This document shows, piece after piece, positions 40,917-49,459 of a DNA stretch of 64,000 bases. A model generated the notes under the pieces. That model was not told the DNA's origin and ran no database searches. It was given only the letters and a program-made list of their open reading frames with translations. Where the stretch lies: contig NZ_JBNFTW010000003.1 in NCBI RefSeq assembly GCF_049943955.1, positions 1 to 64,000 of the forward strand. Reading direction: 5' to 3'. The first letter of the stretch is position 1; each line of letters opens with the position of its first letter. Both the position numbers and the translations under genes were made by a program. This DNA comes from Desulfosporosinus sp049943955. GTDB taxonomy: Bacteria; Bacillota; Desulfitobacteriia; Desulfitobacteriales; Desulfitobacteriaceae.

Positions 40917-42293
40917 ATGTTAAGCCAAACAGTTGTTAATCGGTTGAAGGAGATCGTTGGAGAAAAAAACGTAGTTACAGACAAAGTCGGCTTGTTGACC
41001 TATGGCTATGACGGCACGTTATTATCTGGTGAGGCTTTAGGAGTCGTTTCTCCTCATACGACTGAAGAAGTTGTTGAAATCGTCAAATTGATGAACGAGC
41101 ATAATATTAAACTTGTGCCTCGGGGTGCTGGGACGAATGAAAGTGGCGGAACAATTCCAACTCAAGATTCTGTGGTCATTAGTTTTACTAAAATGACTAA
41201 AATTCATGAAATAGATACTGAAAACTTTGTGGCAGTTGTTGAGCCTGGAGTAATCAACTTTGACCTTCAAGTCGAACTCGAAAAGAGAAACTGCTATTTT
41301 CCTCCCGATCCGTCGTCCTATAAAGCTTCAACAATCGGAGGGAACGTTGGTGAATGTTCCGGCGGACCGAAATGTTTTAAGTACGGGGTTACCCGGGATT
41401 ATATTCTGGGTTTGGAAGTCGTTCTCCCCAATGGCAAAGTTATTCAAACGGGTGGGCGTAATTTCCAAAGTGAGCCAGCCTATGATTTAACTCGAATTAT
41501 TGTTGGCGCGGAAGGAACCTTGGGATTAGTTACCAAAGTCTTCGTCCGTATTATACCCTTGCCCAGAGCCAAGAAAACAATGCTGGCAATTTACGACAAG
41601 GTTGAAGATGCTTCGCAAACTGTTGCTGATATAGTTGCTGCCGGTATTATTCCTACTACTTTGGAATTGATGGATAATTTGCTTATCAATACGACTGAGG
41701 ATTTTAGCCATGCCGGGCTCCCCCGTGACGCCGGGGCTGTTCTCATTATTGAGGTTGACGGATATCCCGAAGATATGGATCCTCAAGTTAAGACAATCAG
41801 TGAGATTTGCAATAAAATTGCCAAAGAGTTTAAAATTGCTCAATCGGCAGCTGAAGTTGATCAAATTTGGACTTCCCGTCGCTGTGCTTTCGGATCTGTT
41901 GCTCGCGTTAGACCGTCATATGGCGTTAATGATATTACGGTTCCGAGGAGTAATTTCCCCAAAGCTATTGAGGGAGTTATCAAAGTTACCAAAGATTATG
42001 GTGTCACTATTGGGGTTGTGGCTCATGCCGGCGACGGAAATCTACATCCTCTCGTTCTTTTCGATCAACGGAATAAAGAGGAAGTTGAAACCGTTCATGC
42101 TGCAGAAAAGGCACTTTGTATGATGGCTCTTGATCTTGATGGTACAGTAAGTGGAGAGCATGGAATTGGGCTCGTTAAGAAGAAGTATCTCGATTCGGAG
42201 TTTACGCCTGCTGCTATGGAAGCCTTTAGAAAGATTAAGAGAAGCTTTGACCCAAGCAATCGCTTTAACCCAGGAAAGGTCTTTGAATTATAA
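40917..42293 (+). CDS. glcD: Glycolate oxidase-like catalytic FAD subunit (GlcD)
   Basis: 458 residues, the catalytic flavoprotein. FAD-binding VPRGAGTNESGGTIP (about 60-75), FPPDPSSYKASTIGGNVGECSGGPKCFKYG-type block (about 122-150), and C-terminal VVAHAGDGNLHPLVLFD and DGTVSGEHGIGLVKKKYL with the catalytic His residues. It oxidises a 2-hydroxy acid (glycolate or D-lactate) and passes electrons to GlcE/GlcF. AAGGAGG precedes the ATG. The operon appears to stop here: a hairpin follows at 42374 and citE has its own promoter. Confidence 0.92.
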   Translation: MLSQTVVNRLKEIVGEKNVVTDKVGLLTYGYDGTLLSGEALGVVSPHTTEEVVEIVKLMNEHNIKLVPRGAGTNESGGTIPTQDSVVISFTKMTKIHEIDTENFVAVVEPGVINFDLQVELEKRNCYFPPDPSSYKASTIGGNVGECSGGPKCFKYGVTRDYILGLEVVLPNGKVIQTGGRNFQSEPAYDLTRIIVGAEGTLGLVTKVFVRIIPLPRAKKTMLAIYDKVEDASQTVADIVAAGIIPTTLELMDNLLINTTEDFSHAGLPRDAGAVLIIEVDGYPEDMDPQVKTISEICNKIAKEFKIAQSAAEVDQIWTSRRCAFGSVARVRPSYGVNDITVPRSNFPKAIEGVIKVTKDYGVTIGVVAHAGDGNLHPLVLFDQRNKEEVETVHAAEKALCMMALDLDGTVSGEHGIGLVKKKYLDSEFTPAAMEAFRKIKRSFDPSNRFNPGKVFEL

Positions 42294-42373
42294 GGGCCTT
42301 AGGAAGGGTATTCAACAACTTAATAGGTAGTCTTAAGATAATTCGCAATTATAGAATTATGATAGAACTTTGG

Positions 42374-42416
42374 TGAAAGCAGGATGTTGGTCAAAAAATT
42401 CTAACGCCTGCTTTCA
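42374..42416 (+). terminator. Possible terminator after glcD
   Basis: TGAAAGCAGG (42374-42383) pairs with CCTGCTTTCA (42407-42416) around a long loop. The T-run is weak. Confidence 0.45.
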
Positions 42417-42550
42417 TATTTACTAAGAACATTCCAATAGTGATATATTAACCTGAGAAGGGCTAATTCCTAAAAGTAAAAGAATAAAACCCTGTTTCAT
42501 TCCATAAATTAATTTTATTGTAAGTCATGGCGAGAGAGCTAATTAAATGG

Positions 42551-42579
42551 TTGACTAATCTGGAGATACGTACGATAAT
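42551..42579 (+). promoter_or_regulatory. SigA-type promoter upstream of the citE-like gene
   Basis: TTGACT, 17-bp spacer, GATAAT (42574-42579). It implies a leader of about 300 nt before the ATG at 42885; I saw no riboswitch I could name in that leader. Confidence 0.55.
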
Positions 42580-42594
42580 GAAATAGGGATAATA

Positions 42595-42611
42595 ATGAAA
42601 CCAAGTTTTGA
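42595..42611. promoter_or_regulatory. IclR operator-like repeat, copy 3 (degenerate)
   Basis: TGAAAC-CAA-GTTTTGA, weaker than the sites at 37031 and 38122 but 16 bp after the -10, almost the same distance as at glcF. Confidence 0.45.
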
Positions 42612-42884
42612 AGAATGAAACGAATCTAATAACGATTGAACCCAAAGACATTGCTTATTTGAAGTACTATACATAGCGAGCCCTGATGCCAGTAACGTAA
42701 CTGCGGAGAAGGGAGGGACTTCGATAAGTTTAATTGAGCAGCTATTCCAGTCTGGGTTTCGATGGTTGGTCTGAGATTCTCTTGTGCATGGCAGAGATAA
42801 CCGTGGTTAATTTTCTTCGTTAATCTTTCCTGGATAATCTGGGAATCAATAATAAATTATATTTATTAGGGGGTATAAAACGTT

Positions 42885-43778
42885 ATGGCTATCATGAGAT
42901 CAATTCTGTATATTCCTGGTAACAACCCAAAAATGGTGGCAAAGGCTCCGGAGTTTGTTGCTGACATCATTACTCTTGACCTCGAAGATTCCGTACCACC
43001 TGCTGAAAAAGAAGCTGCCCGGAAATTAGTTGCTGAAAACCTCAAATATGCTGGCTCCAACGGAGCACAAGTATTTGTTCGTATTAACAACTGGGAAACT
43101 GAATTAACCAATGATGACCTCGAAGCTATCGTTTATGAAGGACTTGCAGGCGTAACCTTAGCTAAAACCGGATGCGCTGCAGACGTTCAACGTCTCGATT
43201 GGAAACTTGAAGAACTCGAGCGTCGTCGTGGATTAGAAGTAGGAAGCGTGAAAATCTCCATGCTTCTGGAAACTGCTAAAGGAATTATACATGCTGCAGA
43301 ATGCTGCTTAGCAAGTAAACGTAATGTTAATGCTATCTTCGGTGCTGTAGACTATTGCCGTGATATGCGCGTAAAATTGACCAATGAATCCGTTGAGCAA
43401 CAATATGCTCGGGCTCACATGGCTGTTGCCTGCCGCGCAGCAGGAATCGTCGCTATCGACGCTCCTTTCGTAGATTTCAAAAATATCGAAGCCTTTGAGA
43501 AAAACGTTGCCGAAGGCCGTCAAATGGGTTATGAAGGCCGCATGATTATCCACCCAGGACAAATCGAACCTTCCAACCGTATGTATGCACCGGATCCGGC
43601 TGACGTAGAATGGGCACGCGGTGTTGTAAAAGTCTTCGAAGAAGAAGGAATTGCCAAAGGCAAAGCTTCCGTTTCTTACAATAACAAAATGGTTGATACC
43701 CCGGTTTATCTCAATGCTAAAGATATCTTAGCAGCTCAAGCCGAGATCGACGCCAAAAACGCATCCAAAAAAGCCTAA
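42885..43778 (+). CDS. CitE-like CoA-ester lyase (probable malyl-CoA lyase or malate synthase-type)
   Basis: 297 residues, HpcH/CitE TIM barrel. Motifs: MRSILYIPGNNPKM, IITLDLEDSVPPAEK with Mg ligand Glu/Asp, QVFVRIN with substrate Arg, KISMLLETAKGI, IFGAVDYCRDM, and GRMIIHPGQIEPSN. Family members cleave or form malyl-CoA, citramalyl-CoA or citryl-ACP. No citrate lyase CitD/CitF genes are near, so true citrate lyase is unlikely. Position between glycolate oxidase and malic enzyme suggests condensing glyoxylate with acetyl-CoA. Some relatives also hydrolyse the thioester to free malate. Confidence 0.88.
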   Translation: MAIMRSILYIPGNNPKMVAKAPEFVADIITLDLEDSVPPAEKEAARKLVAENLKYAGSNGAQVFVRINNWETELTNDDLEAIVYEGLAGVTLAKTGCAADVQRLDWKLEELERRRGLEVGSVKISMLLETAKGIIHAAECCLASKRNVNAIFGAVDYCRDMRVKLTNESVEQQYARAHMAVACRAAGIVAIDAPFVDFKNIEAFEKNVAEGRQMGYEGRMIIHPGQIEPSNRMYAPDPADVEWARGVVKVFEEEGIAKGKASVSYNNKMVDTPVYLNAKDILAAQAEIDAKNASKKA

Positions 43779-43786
43779 GGTAAGTG

Positions 43787-43826
43787 AAGCCTGGTCACTT
43801 ATTTGAGTGGCCAGGCTTTTTCTTAC
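43787..43826 (+). terminator. Terminator after the citE-like gene
   Basis: AAGCCTGGTCACT pairs with AGTGGCCAGGCTT (one G-T pair), followed by TTTTCTT. Confidence 0.8.
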
Positions 43827-44026
43827 AAGTTATTTATTATAAATTGCATGCAACAACGACTTCGCTTTCGCTAAGGCTCGGAGAAGCCGGTTTTTCTTTA
43901 TACTATCAGAAAGTATAGTCTACGGTTGATACTTTCCTTTAGCATAAATGCAGCTAACCTGTTCCTCCTGCGCCAGTTAAGTTTTGTTATAAAAAATAAT
44001 CTTATGTTGAAAGGATTGGTGTAGAT

Positions 44027-45256
44027 ATGGGCCTTCGTGAAGATGCTCTCGCTCTCCATAAAGACAATAAAGGCAAAATTGCTGTTGTAAGTAAAGTGCC
44101 TGTTCGTAATGGAGAAGATTTAAGTCTCGCATATTCCCCAGGAGTCGCTGAACCCTGCTTGGAAATTGCTAAAGATCCTGCTGTGGTTAATGTTTATACA
44201 AATCGTGAAAATTTAACGGCTGTTGTATCTACTGGTTCTGCAGTTTTAGGCCTGGGAAATATTGGAGCCCGCGCTGCCATGCCGGTTATGGAAGGAAAGG
44301 GAATCCTTTTCAAGACCTTCGGCAATGTAGATGCTTTCCCCATTTGCTTAGATACTCAAGACAGTGACAAAGTGGTTGAAGCCGTTAAGCTTCTCGAGCC
44401 AACATTTGGTGCTATTAACCTGGAAGATATTAAGGCTCCTGAGTGCTTTTATATCGAAGAAAAACTTAAAGAAATATATGATGGACCGATTTTCCATGAT
44501 GATCAACACGGAACAGCTGTCGTGACTATGGCTGGATTGGTCAATGCCCTGAAAGTAGTCAAGAAAGAACTGAAGGACGTTAAGATCGTGGCCAATGGCG
44601 CAGGCGCAGCTGGCATGGCCATTGTTAAGCTCTTAATGAGCATGGGACTTCAAAATGTCATTATGCTCGATACAAAGGGTACGATATACGAAGGCCGTAA
44701 AGAAGGCATGAATAAGTATAAAGAAGAGATTGCTGCTAAGACAAACCGTGAATTACTCAAGGGTAATTTAGCGGATGCCTTAAAAGGCGCTGATGTCTTT
44801 ATTGGCGTATCTGGTGCAAATCTTGTCACCAAAGAAATGGTAAAATCCATGGCACCGAATCCGATCGTGTTTGCTCAAGCAAATCCTGTTCCGGAAATTT
44901 GGCCTGCTGATGCTAAAGAAGCAGGTGCTGCAGTTGTAGGAACAGGCCGTTCTGACTATCCGAACCAAGTCAATAACGTATTAGCTTTCCCTGGGATTTT
45001 CCGTGGTGCTATTGATGCCGGTGCTAAAGTGATCAATGAAGAAATGAAAGTTGCAGCGGCTTATGCTATTGCCAGCATCGTCAGTGCCGAAGAACTCAAT
45101 GCCGATTACGTAATACCTAAGTCCTTTGATTTACGTGTTGGACCTGCCGTTGCTGCTGCTGTTGCTAAAGCAGCTATGGATACGGGAGTTGCAACTCACA
45201 AGGTTGATCCGGAGCAAGTTGCAGCTAACCTGCGTAAATATTACGAAAGTAAATAA
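44027..45256 (+). CDS. NAD(P)-dependent malic enzyme (oxaloacetate-decarboxylating)
   Basis: Converts malate to pyruvate, CO2 and NAD(P)H. 409 residues, short bacterial type. Motifs: PVRNGEDLSLAYSPGVAEPC, IGARAAMPVMEGKGILFK, EDIKAPECF metal ligands, FHDDQHGTAVV, and the Rossmann loop VANGAGAAGMAIVKLL. C-terminal half includes FAQANPVPEIWPADA and SDYPNQVNNVLAFPGIFRGA. GAAAGGA precedes the ATG. Last step of the proposed glycolate-to-pyruvate route. No IclR-like site was seen in its own upstream region. Confidence 0.95.
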   Translation: MGLREDALALHKDNKGKIAVVSKVPVRNGEDLSLAYSPGVAEPCLEIAKDPAVVNVYTNRENLTAVVSTGSAVLGLGNIGARAAMPVMEGKGILFKTFGNVDAFPICLDTQDSDKVVEAVKLLEPTFGAINLEDIKAPECFYIEEKLKEIYDGPIFHDDQHGTAVVTMAGLVNALKVVKKELKDVKIVANGAGAAGMAIVKLLMSMGLQNVIMLDTKGTIYEGRKEGMNKYKEEIAAKTNRELLKGNLADALKGADVFIGVSGANLVTKEMVKSMAPNPIVFAQANPVPEIWPADAKEAGAAVVGTGRSDYPNQVNNVLAFPGIFRGAIDAGAKVINEEMKVAAAYAIASIVSAEELNADYVIPKSFDLRVGPAVAAAVAKAAMDTGVATHKVDPEQVAANLRKYYESK

Positions 45257-45324
45257 TGCAGGCTTTTTAATAGCGATTTAAATAATGTTAGTACCTTCTA
45301 ATGGTTCATTAAAATATGAAGAAC

Positions 45325-45358
45325 AAGCGGGATCTGCTCAAAAGCGGGTCCCGCTTTT
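45325..45358 (+). terminator. Terminator after malic enzyme
   Basis: AAGCGGGA (45325-45332) pairs with TCCCGCTT (45349-45356), then TT; a second inner pairing AGCGGG is possible. Confidence 0.6.
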
Positions 45359-45367
45359 AAAGTTTAA

Positions 45368-45405
45368 CCAATTGTAAGGCACCAGGCTTTAGCTGAACAA
45401 GTTAC
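45368..45405 (+). mobile_element. Solo IS200/IS605-like end, copy F (internal deletion)
   Basis: It joins the left end (CCAATTGTAA) directly to the right end (GGCTTTAGCTGAACAAGTTA), losing the central hairpins. Confidence 0.4.
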
Positions 45406-45472
45406 CTCATTGACCGAACTATAGGCTAACTGATAAGATGGGGAAAATTAAATAATTAGGGGAGGAACTTGC

Positions 45473-45976
45473 GTGTTTTCGTCAATTGCTTCATTTCTGG
45501 AAACTTGGAAAAGAGAATCAGAACTAACCCTGGAAATTTTCAAAGCCTTAACAGATGATTCACTGGATCAAAGAGTCACGAAGGAGGACCGTACTTTAGG
45601 ACGATTGGCATGGCACATAGCCATAACAATCCTTGAGATGATGTCTAAGACGGGGTTGGTATTTGAAGGATTTCTGGAAGATGCTCCGGTACCAAGCTCA
45701 GTTAAAGATATTATAAACTATTATGAAAATGCAAGTGAGAGCATGAAAATGGGAATTATACATCAGTGGAATGATCAAACGCTCTTAGAAGACCGTAACA
45801 TGTATGGGGAGAGTTGGACAATTGCCATGATTTTAAACGTTCTTGTTAATCACCAGATCCATCACCGCGGGCAAATGACCGTTTTGATGAGGCAAGCAGG
45901 TTTAAAAGTACCGGGTATTTACGGCCCTGCGCGGGAGGATTGGTGTAAATTCGGCATGGAGCCTCCCTTAATATAA
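45473..45976 (+). CDS. DinB-family protein
   Basis: 167 residues, four-helix DinB/YfiT fold. The metal-binding His set is visible: LGRLAWHIAITI (about 45-52) and LVNHQIHHRGQMTVLMRQAG (about 124-143). The end (GLKVPGIYGPAREDW) is typical. DinB-like proteins include thiol transferases of bacillithiol/mycothiol type; the substrate here is unknown. GGGGAGGA precedes the GTG. Confidence 0.88.
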   Translation: MFSSIASFLETWKRESELTLEIFKALTDDSLDQRVTKEDRTLGRLAWHIAITILEMMSKTGLVFEGFLEDAPVPSSVKDIINYYENASESMKMGIIHQWNDQTLLEDRNMYGESWTIAMILNVLVNHQIHHRGQMTVLMRQAGLKVPGIYGPAREDWCKFGMEPPLI

Positions 45977-46078
45977 AGAGAAAAGAAGTTTAATTTTCAT
46001 AAAACAAAGATTTATAACATCATTAAAGGACAATAGCATTAAGTCTAAATTCAGGATGGGTTAAGCAAGGAGTTGAGG

Positions 46079-46399
46079 ATGATGTCAAAAATGCTGGATC
46101 AGGAGAAGAAAACAGTAAGAACAATGCTTAGACTCTATTGTAAAGATCATCATCATACTCAAGAGGGCCTCTGTCCGGAATGTCAAGAGCTTGAGAGATA
46201 TGCTATGACTCGTCTGGACCACTGCAGGTTTGGAGATCAAAAAACATCCTGCGGGAAATGCCCCGTACATTGCTATAAACCGGATATGCGAGAAAGAATG
46301 ATTGAGATTATGCGTTATGCAGGACCTAAGATGGTGTTTTCTCATCCTCTCATGGCCTTCAGGCATTTAATCACCGGTATTAAAAAGCCGTCAAAATGA
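46079..46399 (+). CDS. Nitrous oxide-stimulated promoter (YgbA_NO) family protein
   Basis: About 106 residues with conserved Cys and His: LYCKDHHHTQEGLCPECQEL, RFGDQKTSCGKCPVHCYKPD and MRERMIEIMRYAGPKM. Family members are induced by nitric oxide and anaerobiosis; the Cys set suggests metal or Fe-S binding. Start ATG 46079 follows AAGGAG by 6 nt. Its end overlaps the convergent MFS gene by 9 bp. Confidence 0.85.
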   Translation: MMSKMLDQEKKTVRTMLRLYCKDHHHTQEGLCPECQELERYAMTRLDHCRFGDQKTSCGKCPVHCYKPDMRERMIEIMRYAGPKMVFSHPLMAFRHLITGIKKPSK

Positions 46400-47611
46400 G
46401 CTTTCGCTGCGTTTCATGAGCATAGAACGACTATACTTACCGTAAAAAAAGAACATAACTATAGAGATCGCCATGAATGTGAGAGCAAGAATCCAAACGT
46501 AGGATCCTCCCCCGTGGTCAAAAAACACACCACCAAGGAAAGGACCTATCATGCGTCCGCCGGCAGAAGCCCCTCCAACAATACCCTGATATGCGCCGGT
46601 CTTTCCCTGCGGGGCGAGTTGAGCAGAGGCTGCAGGAACTGCCGGTAAAATTAACATTTCGCCAAGCGTTAAGATGAGCATCGCGATAATATAGGATATA
46701 TAGGGCAGTCTCGCCCAAATAATAATGAAACCAATCGATAAAAGTATCGCCGAAAGATAAAACTGTCGCTGAAAGGATTGAGCATAAGTTCTAATCACCC
46801 AATTAATGAGGGGTTGTAATGTAACGATAAAAATACCATTCAGTGTCCAAAGAATGCTGTAAGAAAAAAGGGAAAAACCTAATTGATTCATGACCACAGG
46901 CAAAATAGATACAAGTTGGATGTAAGCTCCCCAGACAAAGAAAATACCTCCTCCTAAGGTAAGGAGCACTTTAAAGCCACGATCTTTATACAAACTTCCC
47001 GAGCGACGTTTTGCAGGTGTCGAGAAAGTAGATATCTTATGCTCTGAAATCCCAAAGGACACGAGAAGAAAGTAAATGAAAAAGGCTGAGGCATTTAAGG
47101 AAAAAGTAAGCCGGAATGATACTTGAGCGATTATCCCTCCAATTGCTGTACCGATTGCTACGCCGGCGTTGTTAGAAACATACAGCATATTAAAACCGCG
47201 TCTCCCGCCTTCAGGCCAGGCGGCATGAATGAGCGCATTTAACGGGACCAAAATAAATGCTTGGGCTAAGCCAAAAAGGACAAATCCGGGCATATAAACT
47301 CCCCAGACAGGGAAAATCCCGATAGATCCTATGGATAAAACAGCACCTACAAGACCGATAATCATTATTTTTTTAGAACCAAAGCGATCTGCTAAAAACC
47401 CGCTTAAGAATTGTCCCAGCAAAGAGGCTGCTGACTGGAGGGCTAAGAGGCTGCCTGCCTCTGTTAGAGTACGACCCAAAATATTATGCATAAAAAGGCT
47501 ATTTAAAGGCCACATCAGAGAATTTCCAATGGATTGGATGAATCCTCCGATAATTAAGATCACAACGGCTTGGGGAATATCCGGACGTTTAAACCTCAAA
47601 TGAAAAACCAC
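46391..47611 (-). CDS. MFS transporter
   Basis: 406 residues with 12 membrane segments. Motif A-like LSGFLADRFGSKKIMIIG (about 74-91) and FNMLYVSNNAGVAIGTAIGG (motif C region). It is of the multidrug-efflux-like DHA1 type; the substrate cannot be told. Convergent with the YgbA_NO gene. No regulator adjoins it. Confidence 0.85.
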   Translation of the reverse strand: MVFHLRFKRPDIPQAVVILIIGGFIQSIGNSLMWPLNSLFMHNILGRTLTEAGSLLALQSAASLLGQFLSGFLADRFGSKKIMIIGLVGAVLSIGSIGIFPVWGVYMPGFVLFGLAQAFILVPLNALIHAAWPEGGRRGFNMLYVSNNAGVAIGTAIGGIIAQVSFRLTFSLNASAFFIYFLLVSFGISEHKISTFSTPAKRRSGSLYKDRGFKVLLTLGGGIFFVWGAYIQLVSILPVVMNQLGFSLFSYSILWTLNGIFIVTLQPLINWVIRTYAQSFQRQFYLSAILLSIGFIIIWARLPYISYIIAMLILTLGEMLILPAVPAASAQLAPQGKTGAYQGIVGGASAGGRMIGPFLGGVFFDHGGGSYVWILALTFMAISIVMFFFYGKYSRSMLMKRSESSF

Positions 47612-47785
47612 CTTCTAAGAGCTAGTAGGTAAATACTTCGACAAACGAATAAAAAACCCTTTACTCGGAACTCTCGAGTAGGCTATCCTCCCTTAACTAT
47701 CAGAAATTATATTATCGTATTGGAAATATTGAGAATAGGATATAATAAAGGAAAGATGTCCATTTTATGTAAGGGAGTGATAGGA

Positions 47786-48214
47786 TTGTTTAAAAAAATT
47801 CTCGTCCCTACGGATGCCTCTGAATTTTCGCGGCGTGCTCTGAAGGCTGCCATAGACTTAGCTCAAACTGTTCAGGCTGAGATCGAACTTCTACATGTTA
47901 ATTTTACCCCCCAGGCTTTTTGGGGGTATACGATTTCATATGGTATTACGGTAACTCAGGATCAATTGGACAAAAGTGGAGACTTGGCTCTCGAAGCAAC
48001 TCTGACGGGTATCGATACTTTAAATGTTGTAATCAAGAAGACGCTGAAATCAGGTCACCCCGTAACGGTGATTCTCGATGAGATTAAAAACGAACAAATC
48101 GATTTGATAATCATGGGGAGTCATGGTTATGGGGCGATCACTGGGTCAGTATTAGGAAGTGTTAGTCAACGGGTGCTCCAAAGAGCTGGATGTCCAGTTC
48201 TGATCATTAAGTAG
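47786..48214 (+). CDS. Universal stress protein (UspA family)
   Basis: About 142 residues. LFKKILVPTDASEFSRRALK at the start and the ATP-binding signature GSHGYGAITGSVLGSVSQRVL near the end (G-2x-G-9x-G-S/T). It is the ATP-binding type of stress protein. TTG at 47786 is chosen because it gives the family N-terminus and AAGGGAG lies upstream; the frame stays open 66 bases further. Confidence 0.9.
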   Translation: MFKKILVPTDASEFSRRALKAAIDLAQTVQAEIELLHVNFTPQAFWGYTISYGITVTQDQLDKSGDLALEATLTGIDTLNVVIKKTLKSGHPVTVILDEIKNEQIDLIIMGSHGYGAITGSVLGSVSQRVLQRAGCPVLIIK

Positions 48215-48287
48215 AATTTAGGAAGTATTGTGAACCTTTGGTGCAAATTGTGCTGCAATTCCATGATTTATAGCGAGCAAGAAAGAC

Positions 48288-48317
48288 AAAATCCCTGCAT
48301 TCATGGCAGGGATTTTT
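48288..48317 (+). terminator. Terminator after the universal stress gene
   Basis: AAAATCCCTGC pairs with GCAGGGATTTT, followed by TTAG. Strong stem. Confidence 0.75.
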
Positions 48318-48436
48318 AGTCTAAGAGCGAATAGCAGAATTGGAGAAGTAATTACACAGTTCTTGGGCAACTAACTAACGATTTGGAGGTGCCAAGCGGG
48401 GTCCTTTTGTAAGAAAGGGTTTATCGCTTTACGTTC

Positions 48437-48739
48437 ATGAAAGAGCATAATATTTGGCTGAGTCAAGAAGAACTCCAAAGGATGTTGCATGGCTCCTTAC
48501 ATTGGGCGGATATTGCATCACGCACGTCGACGTCTCGGATTGGAATGCGAAGGTCAGAAGAACCAGCTTGGGAGCCAAGACCTGTTCCTGAAGAACCGGC
48601 TCAATTTCTGGAACCAAAAGTTATTTATAACACCGATGACAATAAGGCCTTAGAAGGTCAGCCTGTTGTTTGGCTGCTTGGCAGTATTGGCTTGTTAACG
48701 TTGTCATCTTGGTTTTATTTTGTCTTGTTTTCGAAATAA
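48437..48739 (+). CDS. Small protein with C-terminal membrane anchor
   Basis: 100 residues. A polar N-terminal part (KEHNIWLSQEELQRMLHGSL), a Pro/Glu-rich linker (EPAWEPRPVPEEPAQFLEP) and one C-terminal hydrophobic helix (VVWLLGSIGLLTLSSWFYFV). It is probably a tail-anchored cytoplasmic protein. The ribosome binding site is weak and distant, so the start is uncertain. I do not recognise the family. Confidence 0.55.
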   Translation: MKEHNIWLSQEELQRMLHGSLHWADIASRTSTSRIGMRRSEEPAWEPRPVPEEPAQFLEPKVIYNTDDNKALEGQPVVWLLGSIGLLTLSSWFYFVLFSK

Positions 48740-48760
48740 TTGTAAACAATGAAGCTTATC

Positions 48761-48792
48761 TAAAGACTGTCTATTGACGGTCTTTAATTATT
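48761..48792 (+). terminator. Terminator before the ctsR operon
   Basis: TAAAGACTGTC pairs with GACGGTCTTTA, followed by ATTATTTT. Confidence 0.65.
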
Positions 48793-48868
48793 TTGCATAA
48801 CATTAAACTAATAAGTTTACCATTAAGCTTTAAATTTTTAAGAGTTTAAAGTTTTTTAGAAAAATCCT

Positions 48869-48897
48869 TTGCAAATTTTGAGGAAAATGGGTATCAT
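48869..48897 (+). promoter_or_regulatory. SigA-type promoter of the ctsR operon
   Basis: TTGCAA, 17-bp spacer, TATCAT. Confidence 0.65.
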
Positions 48898-48907
48898 ATA
48901 GTTAGAA

Positions 48908-48924
48908 GGTCAGAGAAGGTCAAT
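48908..48924 (+). promoter_or_regulatory. CtsR operator
   Basis: GGTCAGA-GAA-GGTCAAT matches the known CtsR heptamer direct repeat (GGTCAAA-N3-GGTCAAA). It overlaps the expected transcription start, so CtsR autorepresses the operon and heat or arginine phosphorylation relieves it. Confidence 0.85.
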
Positions 48925-48975
48925 GTTTGTGGGGCAGGCTTAGGCAAAGAATATTTGACAAGGAGTACATCAAAT

Positions 48976-49446
48976 ATGGGAAATCTTGCGGACCGCATTG
49001 AAGAATATCTTAAAAGAATTCTGGAACAAACGCCAGATGGTTATATTATATTACAACGTAGCGAGCTGGCGGGAGAATTTGACTGCGTTCCATCTCAGAT
49101 TAACTATGTATTGGATACTCGGTTTACCGTTGAACGGGGTTATTTAGTGGAAAGCCGCCGAGGGGGCGGAGGATACTTGCGTATTGTCCGTTTGGGATTA
49201 GGCATGGAAGGTCAATATCAACAGATCATGCGTCAATTAATAGGTGAGCAGCTTACACGGGTGCGCTGCAATGGGCTGGTCGAGCGATTGCTTGATGAAC
49301 AGCTGGTGACGGTTCGCGAAGCGGCTCTAATTAAAGGGATTCTCTCAGGGGGCGCTTTGAGCGGCGAATTTACCGATTGGAATGTACTTCGTGCTCAATT
49401 AATGAAGAGTATTTTAACCACGTTGAGCAGGGATGATTTGCTTTAA
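48976..49446 (+). CDS. ctsR: Heat-shock repressor CtsR
   Basis: 156 residues. Starts MGNLADRIEEYLKRILEQ; the DNA-binding region contains FDCVPSQINYVLDTRFTVER and the winged Gly-rich loop ESRRGGGGYLRIVR whose Arg contacts DNA and is the McsB target in other species. Start ATG 48976 follows AAGGAG. First gene of the ctsR-mcsA-mcsB-clpC operon. Confidence 0.95.
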   Translation: MGNLADRIEEYLKRILEQTPDGYIILQRSELAGEFDCVPSQINYVLDTRFTVERGYLVESRRGGGGYLRIVRLGLGMEGQYQQIMRQLIGEQLTRVRCNGLVERLLDEQLVTVREAALIKGILSGGALSGEFTDWNVLRAQLMKSILTTLSRDDLL

Positions 49447-49459
49447 GGGGGGATTTGAT

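Noticed and set aside
38257..42293. Reading glcFED as a lactate-utilisation (LutABC or D-lactate) system
   Set aside because: Not excluded, but LutB/LutC-type domains are absent and the linked malyl-CoA lyase and malic enzyme fit glycolate better.
42885..43778. Citrate lyase beta subunit
   Set aside because: No CitD acyl carrier, CitF or CitC genes adjoin it; the fold is shared with malyl-CoA lyases.
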